64,000 nt of DNA from Natrinema marinum (lineage in GTDB: Archaea; Halobacteriota; Halobacteria; Halobacteriales; Natrialbaceae): the NCBI RefSeq assembly GCF_024296685.1, contig NZ_CP100763.1, positions 2,542,001-2,606,000 of the forward strand, given 5' to 3'. A model generated the notes under the pieces. That model had not been told where the DNA came from and did not search any database. It saw only the letters and a program-made list of their open reading frames with translations. The translations under genes and the position numbers were made by a program. Below, one piece after another: positions 9,246 to 18,200 of this stretch; position 1 is the first letter of the stretch, and every line of letters starts with the position of its first letter.

Positions 9246-10325
9246 ATGATAGCGGCGACCGTGCTGTGGTTCGGACTGCTCGGTATGGGCTACGTCGGCG
9301 GCCGGCTGTACGGGCGATATACGCTCCGACGCGCGGGTGACGGCGACGGCCGCTCGCGCGGCACGTATCGCCTCCTCACCGTCGTCGGCCTCGTGGCCGT
9401 CGCCGTTCTCACGTTCACCGGACTCACCGACGCGACCGAGCGCGCGCTCTCGTCCGTCCACCCGGCGCTCGAAGGAGGGCTCGCCACGCCGCTCGTCTGG
9501 TTGCCGACGGCGCTCGGCACGATCGTCGCCGTTCTCGTCGCGTACCTCGGCGTCTTTCCGTACGCCCGGAAACGCCGCGGTCTCGAGATCTCCGCCAGGA
9601 CGGCGGTCGCCCGGCTCGCCAGGTACCTCACCGCGGTGGCGATCCTCGTGGTCGGTGCGCTCGCCATGTTCACGGCGCTCGTCACCGCGTCGGATCCCAG
9701 CCCGCTGCTGATCCCGCTCCTGTTCGTCGTCCTCACCGGCGGGGTGTACGCCTGGATACAGTACGGCGTCCGACTCTCGCAATCGGTCACCGAGCCGACG
9801 AGGGAACAGCGCCGGCGACTCGAGGACGCGGCCGAGCGGACTGGGCTGACAGCGACGATCGGCGGCGTGATTCCGGGCCGCGAGACTGAGGTCGCCGACC
9901 TCTACCTCGACGGTCCGTTCTGGAACCGGCGGGTGTACGCTACCGATTACGCACTCGACGCGCTCGACGACGAGGAGGTGACGGCACTGTGTGCCCGCTC
10001 GAACGCCGCTGACGGGCTCTGGTTGCTCGAGCGCCGAGCGCTCGTCGCTGGCGTCGTCTTCGGACTCTTGCTTAGCCTGACCGTCTGGACATCGATAACG
10101 GTCGCGGTCGCCGGCCTGGCGGTCGCCGGACCGCTGCTCGCTCGATTCCTCCAGCGGTCCGAGTTCGCCGCCGATCGGCGCGCGACTCGAGCCGTCGACG
10201 CAGATACACTCGCGAGCGCCCTCGAGGCCGGCTCCGACCTGTCCGACGACCGGGGCCGGCTTCACGAGTTGCTCGCGGCTCGGCCGTCGCGAGCGCGTCG
10301 GCTCGAGCGACTCCGAAACCCCTGA
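9246..10325 (+). CDS. M48-like membrane protein lacking the HExxH zinc motif
   Basis: 359 residues with about five N-terminal and two C-terminal membrane segments, laid out like HtpX/M48 peptidases. Residues after the third block read LDDEEVTALCARSNAADG, where active M48 enzymes have L-x-x-E-E-hydrophobic-x-x-V-hydrophobic-x-H-E-hydrophobic-x-H. Both zinc histidines and the catalytic glutamate are therefore missing. The third-ligand region survives as EFAADRRATRA near residue 298. It is probably a pseudopeptidase in the membrane, perhaps with a regulatory or scaffold role. The assignment rests on order of features and needs a profile search. Its stop abuts the stop of the convergent epimerase gene. 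Confidence 0.7.
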   Translation: MIAATVLWFGLLGMGYVGGRLYGRYTLRRAGDGDGRSRGTYRLLTVVGLVAVAVLTFTGLTDATERALSSVHPALEGGLATPLVWLPTALGTIVAVLVAYLGVFPYARKRRGLEISARTAVARLARYLTAVAILVVGALAMFTALVTASDPSPLLIPLLFVVLTGGVYAWIQYGVRLSQSVTEPTREQRRRLEDAAERTGLTATIGGVIPGRETEVADLYLDGPFWNRRVYATDYALDALDDEEVTALCARSNAADGLWLLERRALVAGVVFGLLLSLTVWTSITVAVAGLAVAGPLLARFLQRSEFAADRRATRAVDADTLASALEAGSDLSDDRGRLHELLAARPSRARRLERLRNP

Positions 10326-11315
10326 TCAGAGCGTGTCCAGAATATCCAAGACGCGCTCTTCGGCCTCGCGGTCCGGCTCCGCCTCGACGCCGCCGCGGTC
10401 GTTCTCTCTGTGATCCGCGACCGTCCGATCCATCGCTTCGGCCAGTGGCGTCGACTCCCAGCCCAGCGCGGCGAGTTTCGCCGTTGAGAGGACGTGGGGG
10501 TAGGTCCGGTACAGTGGGTAGTCCTCGAGCGCGAGGTCGCCGGCCGCGAGTTCTCGCGGGCCGGCGTGGACGATCTCGACGGTCGTCTCGAGCGAGTCGG
10601 CGATCAGGTCGACCAGCTCCTCGAGCGTGACGAGCCGGCGGTCGCCGACGTTGTAGGCCTCGCTGGCCGCGCCACGCTCGGCGACGATCCGCAGCGCGCT
10701 GGCGACATCCTCCACGTAGACGCGGTGGCGGAGGTTCGTCCCGTCGCCGGGGACCACGACGCGGTCGAAGCGGTTGACGCGGTCGATCCACCAGTCCAGT
10801 CGTTCGGTGTAGTCGTGCGGGCCGTAGACGATCGGCGGGCGGACGGTCATCGCGCGGACGCCCTCTGCGGCCGCCGCGACGACCGCGCGGTCGCCCTCGG
10901 CCTTTCGATTGCCGTAGGTCTCGAAGCTGTCGTCGGTCGCCTGCTCGGGCGTACAGGACTCGAGGGGCGTCTCTCCTTCCCGTTTGGGGATTTCCTCACG
11001 GCCGTAGGCCGCGCCGCTCGAGACGTAGACGTAGGCCTCGCAGTCCGCGAAGATGCGGGTCGCGGCGCGGACGTCCTTCGGATAGTAGGCGACGCAGTCG
11101 AAGACGGCGTCGGGATCGACGGTCATCGCGGCCGATTCGATCGCCGTGTCGTTCGTCCGGTCACCCTCGACGTGGTCGACGCGATCATCGTCCGCGAAGG
11201 GATTCTCGCGGTTGCCGCGAGTGAAGAGGGTCACGTCGTAGTCGTGTGCGAGCAACTCGTCGACGAGATGCCGGCCGATGAAGCGCGTGCCGCCGATAAC
11301 GAGTGCGTTGTCCAT
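10326..11315 (-). CDS. NAD-dependent epimerase/dehydratase (extended SDR)
   Basis: 329 residues. The Rossmann dinucleotide loop is ALVIGGTRFIGRHL near the N-terminus, and the catalytic YxxxK pair is YGNRK. Late residues VRPPIVYGPHDYTERLDWW and AYNVGDRRLVTLEELV match the NAD-dependent sugar epimerase / reductase group often annotated in haloarchaea. The substrate may be a nucleotide sugar, but no sugar-nucleotide genes are near. It faces the membrane gene tail to tail without any gap. Confidence 0.88.
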   Translation of the reverse strand: MDNALVIGGTRFIGRHLVDELLAHDYDVTLFTRGNRENPFADDDRVDHVEGDRTNDTAIESAAMTVDPDAVFDCVAYYPKDVRAATRIFADCEAYVYVSSGAAYGREEIPKREGETPLESCTPEQATDDSFETYGNRKAEGDRAVVAAAAEGVRAMTVRPPIVYGPHDYTERLDWWIDRVNRFDRVVVPGDGTNLRHRVYVEDVASALRIVAERGAASEAYNVGDRRLVTLEELVDLIADSLETTVEIVHAGPRELAAGDLALEDYPLYRTYPHVLSTAKLAALGWESTPLAEAMDRTVADHRENDRGGVEAEPDREAEERVLDILDTL

Positions 11316-11465
11316 GCGTGGTCGTCGCCGCTCGCGGAGAAAACTGTGGCGGACGCGAGAATCGACCGGCGGCGGACCTGCCGCGCCGACGCCATTCGGG
11401 ACAGGTAAGCCCGGTGACGGTCAGGGGAGGGTTCTATTTACACGTTCGTCGAAGCGCGTCTCAGC

Positions 11466-12470
11466 ATGACGGAACAACTCAACGCAGACTACACAACCGA
11501 GTATCCCCTCGAGTGCGACCACTGCCACTATCCGATCCCCGACGAACCGGAGGAGAACGGCGAGGGAAGATACTGTTCGACCGCCTGTCTGGAGGCCGCC
11601 GAAGACGGCTCGACGATGGCCGAACCCAGTGCCTACAAGCGGGTCGTAACGGGCGTCGAACCGCTCGACTCGCTCATCCCGAACGGCGTCCCGGCGGATT
11701 CGCTGTTGTTGCTCTCGGGCGACGAAGGGACCCGCCGCACCGAACTCGGCGTCGAGCTCGCCTGGCGCGCCCTCGAGCGCGGCGAGCCAGCGGTCGTCGT
11801 CTCCTTTGCCGATCCGCCGACGACGGCGCTCGAGCGCTTCTACCAGAACGGCTGGAACGTCTTGCCGGCGCTGGAAAACGACCGGCTACGGATCGTCGAC
11901 TGTTTTACCCACCGGCTCGACGACCGCGACGAGTTCATCGACCAACGCAACGAGTGGGCCGAGTTCGTCGGCGAGGCCGCCGAAGACGCGATCGTCGAGG
12001 TTCGCGACCCCAGCGACCGGCGCGAGGTGACACACGGCATTCAGAGGGCGCTCGAGGACCTCGAGATGACCGAGACCGGGCTGGTCACGATCGATTCGTT
12101 GGACGAACTCGAGAGCCTGCTACAACGGGAGGGAGTCCACGATTTCCTCAGGGGCCTTCGGGCGAGGGTCTGTAAGGCGCGATTCGTTCCGATCGTCGCC
12201 AGCGCGGCGGCGACGGGTGAGGACGATTTCTCCGCCGCCGAGTACGTCTTCGACGGGATTATCGATCTGCGGCTGACGGATCGGCTCGCCCCGGATGCGC
12301 GGCTCAAACAGCTCGCCGTTCGCAAGTTAGTCGGTGCGCAGTTCCTCCCGCAGTGGGTGACCTACGAGTACGAACCCGCTCGCGGCCTGTTCGCGTTCGG
12401 GCCGAACACGGACGCACAACAGCATTACGAGTTCGGAAACGGGACGATGCAGTCGAATCAGCATCGGTAA
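11466..12470 (+). CDS. RAD55/KaiC-like (HTR-like) protein with zinc knuckle and degraded P-loop
   Basis: 334 residues. Residues 17-41 hold four cysteines (CDHC ... CSTAC), an N-terminal zinc knuckle. From about residue 58 the protein follows the RecA/KaiC single-domain layout: VVTGVEPLDSLIPNG, a strand and loop at the Walker A place (LLLLSGDEGTRRTE), VVSFADPPTTALERF, and a GLVTIDSLDELESLL Walker-B-like strand. The Walker A lysine is absent, so ATP binding is doubtful. Haloarchaeal relatives are called HTR-like or RAD55 family and may take part in signalling; no function is established here. The Gln-rich gene follows 245 bases later on the same strand. Confidence 0.75.
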   Translation: MTEQLNADYTTEYPLECDHCHYPIPDEPEENGEGRYCSTACLEAAEDGSTMAEPSAYKRVVTGVEPLDSLIPNGVPADSLLLLSGDEGTRRTELGVELAWRALERGEPAVVVSFADPPTTALERFYQNGWNVLPALENDRLRIVDCFTHRLDDRDEFIDQRNEWAEFVGEAAEDAIVEVRDPSDRREVTHGIQRALEDLEMTETGLVTIDSLDELESLLQREGVHDFLRGLRARVCKARFVPIVASAAATGEDDFSAAEYVFDGIIDLRLTDRLAPDARLKQLAVRKLVGAQFLPQWVTYEYEPARGLFAFGPNTDAQQHYEFGNGTMQSNQHR

Positions 12471-12715
12471 CGAAAGCCGGTGGTGGTGCCGGGTCTGCTC
12501 GACCCCCATCAACGGCGTCCGCCATTCCGTCGCACCGATCGAACGGTGTAGTCCCGCAACCACCGCTCGAGTATGCACGCGCACTCACGCTCGGGTTTTA
12601 TTCCCTTGTCGGGGATAGCAGTCGCCGCAGTACCACGACCGCCAGCGGCGAGCGCATCGATCGGGGCGAGTTATCGATCGACAACTGACCGGCCGCGACC
12701 TATACAATCATCTCT

Positions 12716-14095
12716 ATGAACGACCGATACGACAGCGATCGACGGCGAACGGACGAACGGCACACCGACCGCTCGAGCGGCACCGAACACCAAGGCTGGG
12801 ATCGGAACGACCGAAATCGAGAGGGCAGCGACCGCGGCTGGCTCCGCGGGATGTTCAGCCGCGGCGACAGCGGGGACGCCGGTCCGCAGAGCCCCGAACG
12901 GCAGGGCCGAGATCGAACGGGAGGACAGCAGGGAAGATACACCGGCGACATCGGCTGGGGACGCACCACCGATTCGACCGACCGGAATCAACAGCGCGAC
13001 CAGTTCGGCCAGGGCCGAGAAGAGTACTCGCAGCGCGGACGATCCGATCGCAGCAGCGAGCACCAGCAGGGCCAGCAGTTCAGCCAGCAAGGCGAGCACA
13101 CGCAACAGCAAGGTACGCAGCAACACCAGCAGAGCGGCCAGCAGCAACGTCAGCAGGGCACAGGGCAACAACACGGTGGTCAACAGCAACACAGCGGCCG
13201 CCAGCGACACCAGCCGGGCGAACCCGGACAGCGCTTCAGCCAGCACGGCGGGCACTCCCAGCAACAGGACGCGCACCGCCACCAGCAGCATCAGCAGGGG
13301 AGCCAGCAACGCCGGCAGGGCGGCCAGCAACACAGCGGCTTCGAAACGAACGCCAGAGAGCAGAGCAACCTCGAGTACGGTGGCGAGGCTCGACGCGGGG
13401 GACACTACGGCGGCCAAGGCAGCCACCGGGAACAATTCGGCTGGCAAGAGCAGTTCAACCAGCAGGGTCAACAGGGGAACCAGCAGTATCAACAGGGCCA
13501 CCAGCGAGACCGGCAGCGCCAGCAGACCGGTCAGCGAGGGACACAGCAAAGCGAGTCCCAGCGCAGCACCCAGCAGCGCTGGCAGGAGAACCGAGACAAC
13601 CAGCCCGACGCGATGCGCCGGAACCCCGCCGAGCAGTATCAGGGCGACAGCGAGCGTGGACAGCAGACCTGGCATCAGAGCGGCAGCGAGCAACACGGCA
13701 GCCAGTACCAGCAAGGGCAGTCCGAATCCGGTCGCCACCAGCGAAGCGAGGGCACCCAGTCCAGCACGCAGCGCGACCGGAGCGATCAGTACGGCCAGCA
13801 GACGGACCGCGAGTACGGCGACAGCCAACAGTTCGACCGCGAGCGAAGCGAGGCCGACCGCTCCGGCGGCCGCATGAATCGAGAGCAGTCGAACAGCGGT
13901 CCCCAGCAGGGCCAGCAATCCGAGCAGAACGACTGGTCGGACTCCCGCGAATCGAACCGCGATAACCGCTCGAGCCGGGAGAACGACCCGAACCAGCAGT
14001 CGGACGACGAAGAGATGGACAACCGCCGGCACGTCCACGAGCGAGATCCGACCAACGACGAGGACCGTGCTCGCGACGAGGACTGGTCCAGCTAA
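12716..14095 (+). CDS. Gln/Gly/Ser/Arg-rich, intrinsically disordered protein
   Basis: 459 residues of extreme composition: Gln dominates, with Gly, Ser, Arg, Asp, Glu and His, and very few aliphatic residues. There is a short ordered-looking motif near the start (RGWLRGMFSRGDSG, about residue 41), then QQG/HQQ/QRQ runs to residue 330, and a more charged tail ending in RDEDWSS. There is no signal peptide or membrane helix. It lacks the acidic character of haloarchaeal globular proteins and resembles prion-like or RGG-type sequences that can self-associate. The reading frame is kept over 1.38 kb despite repetitive CAGCAG tracts, which supports expression. Function unknown. Confidence 0.7.
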   Translation: MNDRYDSDRRRTDERHTDRSSGTEHQGWDRNDRNREGSDRGWLRGMFSRGDSGDAGPQSPERQGRDRTGGQQGRYTGDIGWGRTTDSTDRNQQRDQFGQGREEYSQRGRSDRSSEHQQGQQFSQQGEHTQQQGTQQHQQSGQQQRQQGTGQQHGGQQQHSGRQRHQPGEPGQRFSQHGGHSQQQDAHRHQQHQQGSQQRRQGGQQHSGFETNAREQSNLEYGGEARRGGHYGGQGSHREQFGWQEQFNQQGQQGNQQYQQGHQRDRQRQQTGQRGTQQSESQRSTQQRWQENRDNQPDAMRRNPAEQYQGDSERGQQTWHQSGSEQHGSQYQQGQSESGRHQRSEGTQSSTQRDRSDQYGQQTDREYGDSQQFDRERSEADRSGGRMNREQSNSGPQQGQQSEQNDWSDSRESNRDNRSSRENDPNQQSDDEEMDNRRHVHERDPTNDEDRARDEDWSS

Positions 14096-14170
14096 CGCCG
14101 CCGGTCGCTCCCGTCTTGCACCGCGGTCGAGATCACGCTCGTTTTTGTCTCGCGCGCTCGAGAAACGGCC

Positions 14171-14561
14171 ATGAGCGGGACCTACGTCCCTCTCGTCGAC
14201 GTGGCGCGGCCCACCACTATCGAGGTGGGCGCGCTGAGCGAGCGCGAGTTCGCCGCCGGCGAGCGCGAGACGCCCATTGTCGGAGCAAGCTCCGACAAGC
14301 TCTCACTCGCTTCGCTCGCGAGAACGCCACTGGCACATCGATTACCTGCTCGGCGATCCGCCGGTGAGCCTCGAGGCCGCAATCACCTTCCCGGACGCCG
14401 ACCGCGAGTGCGAACTCGCCGGACTGCTGCCAGGCGAACCGGTCTCCGACTTCGGCGCGTCGGACTGCGACTGCGAGGCCCACCTGCTCGAGGCACCCAG
14501 CGGCGAGGCCGTCCGCGAAGCTGCGGCCGGCGCTGGCGGGGTCCTCCGGCGAACGGAGTGA
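14171..14561 (+). pseudogene. DUF123 family gene broken by internal rearrangement
   Basis: The ATG 14171 frame starts like DUF123 proteins (GTYVPLVDVARPTTIEVGAL ... EFAAG). The family's C-terminal half, HWHIDYLLGDPPVSLEAAI and FGASDCDCEAHLLEAP, appears in a different frame ending at TGA 14559-14561. The central part, where relatives have a WYAYVGSAFGPGG-type segment and a basic helix, is missing. In its place is a short sequence with a perfect 9-bp palindrome (tgtcggagc/gctccgaca) and a gcttcgctcgcga motif like other haloarchaeal palindromic repeats. I infer deletion plus insertion, or an imperfect excision. The DUF123 name is from memory of the family pattern. Confidence 0.7.
14278..14326. 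repeat. Palindromic insert inside the broken DUF123 gene
   Basis: A perfect inverted repeat of 9 bp with a 2-base spacer (14278-14286 and 14289-14297) is followed by a tcactcgcttcgctcgcgaga stretch typical of palindromic intergenic repeats in haloarchaea. It sits exactly where the DUF123 reading frame and core motif are lost. Confidence 0.55.
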
Positions 14562-14606
14562 CAGGCAGCCCCTCGAGTTATGCCGATCGGTTGTGAATCG
14601 GTACCT

Positions 14607-15215
14607 ATGGGCGATACCAACTCCGACAGCGAAGACGCCGCGCCACAGCTCCGCGACGACGCCATGGGACAGTTTCCGGTGCCGGCGTTCGACGACCTCC
14701 CCGAGGACCTGCGAGATCGAATCGCAGAGGAGACCGAGCAGGCGGGCTTCACGCCGAACGTGTTCTCCGCGTTCGCGTACAAACCCTCCCACTTCCGGGC
14801 CTTTTTCGACTACCACGACGCGCTCGTCGAAGACACCGCCCTAGAGCGCGAGGAGATCGAGATGATCGTCGTCGCCGTCTCCGGCGTCAACCACTGCTAC
14901 TACTGCAACGTCGCCCACGGCGCGCTCGTCCGAATCTACGCGAAAGATCCGACGCTGGCCGACCAACTGATCGCCAACTACCGGACCGCGGATATCAACG
15001 AGACCCACCGGACGATGCTCGACGTGGCCGTCAAGCTCACCGAGCGGCCGGACGCGATCGAACCCGCCGATCTCGAGAAACTGCGCGAGGCGGGCTTCAG
15101 CGAGGAAGCGATCTGGGATATCGGTGCCGTCACCGCCTACTACAACATGAGCAACCGGATGGCGGCGTTCGCCGAAATGCGGCCCAACGACGAGTTCCAC
15201 ACGCTCGGGCGGTAG
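14607..15215 (+). CDS. AhpD-like (carboxymuconolactone decarboxylase fold) peroxidase-related protein
   Basis: 202 residues. The all-helical AhpD core carries the redox pair HCYYC (C97, C100) followed by HGA (H104), the arrangement of alkylhydroperoxidase-like proteins. The C-terminal AVTAYYNMSNRMA helix is also typical of the uncharacterized peroxidase-related subgroup. It is likely a cytosolic thiol-dependent peroxidase or disulfide reductase. ATG 14607 is preferred over an in-frame ATG at 14580 because the upstream nine residues look non-coding. It converges on gltB. Confidence 0.88.
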   Translation: MGDTNSDSEDAAPQLRDDAMGQFPVPAFDDLPEDLRDRIAEETEQAGFTPNVFSAFAYKPSHFRAFFDYHDALVEDTALEREEIEMIVVAVSGVNHCYYCNVAHGALVRIYAKDPTLADQLIANYRTADINETHRTMLDVAVKLTERPDAIEPADLEKLREAGFSEEAIWDIGAVTAYYNMSNRMAAFAEMRPNDEFHTLGR

Positions 15216-15266
15216 CGGTCCGAACAACGAGAAAAGAGCTCGACGGTGACGACCGCGGCGTCGCGA

Positions 15267-18200
15267 TCAGTCGTCGCTCGCTGCGAAACTGGCCGACTCC
15301 GCCTCGAGGTCGGCCTCGGGCGCGCCGGGCAGTTCGTTGCGCACGTCGTCGCTGCCCTGCTCGGTGATCGCCTCGTAGTAGGCCTCGGGCATGACCTTCA
15401 CGAAGGACTCGAGGGCACGTTCCCAGTTCTCGAGCAGCGATCGGCCGCGCTCGGAGCCGGTGTAGGCGACGTGGTTCTCGACGAGGCGACGAAGCATCCG
15501 CTCGTCTTTCTCCTCTAAGTCGTCGTGTAGCGAGACCATACCGGTGTTGGCCTTGGCCTTGAACTCCTCGTCCGGGTCGTAGACGTAGGCAACACCGCCG
15601 GACATCCCGGCGGCGAAGTTCTTGCCCGTCTCGCCCAGCACGGCGACGACGCCGCCGGTCATGTACTCACAGCCGTGGTCGCCGACGCCTTCGACGACGG
15701 CCTTGGCACCGGAGTTGCGCACCGCGAAGCGCTCGCCGGCGACGCCGTTGACGTAGAGCTGGCCGTCGGTCGCACCGTAGAGCGCGACGTTGCCGATCGC
15801 GACGTTCTCGGTCGGATCGTAGGAAGCGGTCTCGGGCGTCCGAACCGTCAGTTTGCCGCCCGAGAGCCCCTTGCCGACGTAGTCGTTGGCGCTGCCGTCG
15901 AGGTGCATCGAGACGCCGCTTGCCAGGAACGCACCGAAGCTCTGGCCGGCGGTCCCCTCGAGGTCCACGGTGAGCGTGTCCTCGGGGAGGCCGGGCTCGC
16001 CGTAGCGGCTCGTGATCTGATTCGAGAGCATCGCGCCGACGGTGCGGTCGACGTTCGTGACCTCGGTCTCGAGGGAGACGGGCTCTTGGTTCTCGATCGC
16101 GTCGGCCGCGGCCTCGATGAGGTCCCGGTCGAGCTGGTCCTCGAGTTCGTGGTCCTGTTCGCGGATCTTCCGGCGGACCTCGCTGCCGGGGTCGGCCAGC
16201 ACTTCCGAGAGGTCGACGTTGCGGGCCTTCGGATGGTCGACGTCGTCGCGCTGCTCGAGCACGTCGACCTGGCCGATCATCTCGTCGATGGTGCGGAAGC
16301 CGAGTTCGGCCATGATCTCGCGCAGTTCCTGAGCGATGAACGTCATGTAGTTGATGACGTGTTCGGGCTCGCCGGGGAAGCGCTTGCGCAGGTCCTCGCG
16401 CTGGGTGGCGACGCCGACCGGGCAGGTGTTCTTGTGACACTGCCGGGCCATCACGCAGCCGCCGGTGACCAGCGACGCGGTGCCGAAGATGTACTCCTCG
16501 GCGCCGAGCAAGGCGGCGACGGCCACGTCGCGGCCGGTCTTCATGCCGCCGTCGGTCGAGACGCGGATGCGGTCGCGCAGGCCGGTCGCACAGAGCATCT
16601 GGTTGGCCTCGGCGAGGCCGAGCTCCCAAGGGAGGCCGGCGCTCTTGATCGAGGTGCGCGGCGAAGCGCCCGTGCCGCCGGAGTGACCCGAGATGTGGAC
16701 CACGTCGGCGTTGGCCTTCGCGACGCCGGCGGCGACCGTGCCGATGCCGGCTTCGGAGACGAGCTTGACGTTGATGTCGGCCGCCTCGTTCGCGGCTTTG
16801 AGATCGAAGATCAGCTGTTTGAGGTCCTCGATCGAGTAGATGTCGTGCAGCGGCGGCGGCGAGATGAGGCCGACGCCGGGCGTGGACTTCCGGACGTGGG
16901 CGATCATCTCGTTGACCTTGGAGCCGGGGAGGTGGCCGCCTTCGCCGGGCTTGGAACCCTGGGCCATCTTGATCTGGAGCTCGTCGGCGTTCGAGAGGTA
17001 CGTCGAGGTGACGCCGAAGCGGCCACTGGCGACCTGCTTGACGTTACACTCGCGTTCGGTGTTGAACCGCTCCGGCGGCTCGCCGCCTTCGCCGGAGTTG
17101 GACTTGCCGCCCAGCCGGTTCATCGCGATCGAGTTGTTCTCGTGGGCCTCCGGCGAGAGCGAGCCGAGGCTCATCGCCGCCGTCGAGAACCGCTGGACGA
17201 CGTCCTTGATCGGCTCGACGTCCTCGAGCGGCACCGGATCGCGGTCCGACTCGAACTCGAGCAGTCCCCGAAGCGTCTGGAGGTTCTGCTGTTGGTCGTT
17301 GATCAGTTCGGCGAAGTCCTGATAGCGCTCGTAGTCGTTCGAGCGGACGGCCTGCTGGAGCGCGCCAACGGTCTTGGGGTTCCACTGGTGGTAGATCCCG
17401 TCCGAGCGGTGCTCGTACTCGCCGTGGCGGTCGAGGTCGGGTTCTTCCTCGCCGCTGCCGAAGCCGGTCTCGTGGCGCTCGCGGACGTCTTCTTCGATCT
17501 CTGCGAGGCCGATCCCCTCGGTGCGGTTCTCGGTGCCCTCGAAGTACTCTTCGACGAGGTCCGACTCGAGGCCGACCGCCTCGAAGATCTGGGCTCCCTG
17601 GTAGCTCTCGACCGTCGAGATCCCCATCTTGGCCATGATCTTCAGGAGGCCATCCTCGACCGCGCCGACGTAGGCGTCGATCGCGACCTCGGTGTCCGCG
17701 CCGTCGGGGCCGGCAGTGATGTCCTCGATCGTCTGGTAGGCCAGGTACGGGTTGACAGCGCCCGCGCCGTAGCCGACCAGCGTCGCGAAGTGATGAACCG
17801 TACGCGGGTCGGCGGACTCGACGACGAGCCCGACGTGGTTGCGCAGCCCGTTTCGCACGAGGTGGTGGTGGACGGCACCCGTCGCCAGCAGGCTCGGGAT
17901 CGCGACCCGGTCCTCGTCGACGCTGCGGTCCGAGAGAACGATCACGTCGTGGTCGCCGTCTTCGATCGCTTCGACGACATCCTCGCGGACGCGTTCGATC
18001 GCCGCCTCGAGGTCGGAGCCGAGTTCGTCGCTTTCGGGTTCGTAGGTGATGTCGATCGTCGCCGCGGTGATATCGTTGGCCGAGCAGTCGCGGATCGACT
18101 CGAGTTCGGCGTCGGTCAGGATCGGCGAGTCGAGCACGAGCTGGCGGGCGTGCTCGGCCGACTCGTCGAGCAGGTTACGCTGGAAGCCGAGCCGCGACTC

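Noticed and set aside
12671-14038. Long minus-strand frame encoding a Leu/Ala/Val-rich, membrane-like protein
   Set aside because: It is the antisense of the CAG-rich Gln gene; CAG read backward gives Leu and Val codons. The plus-strand frame has a proper start and a coherent tail.
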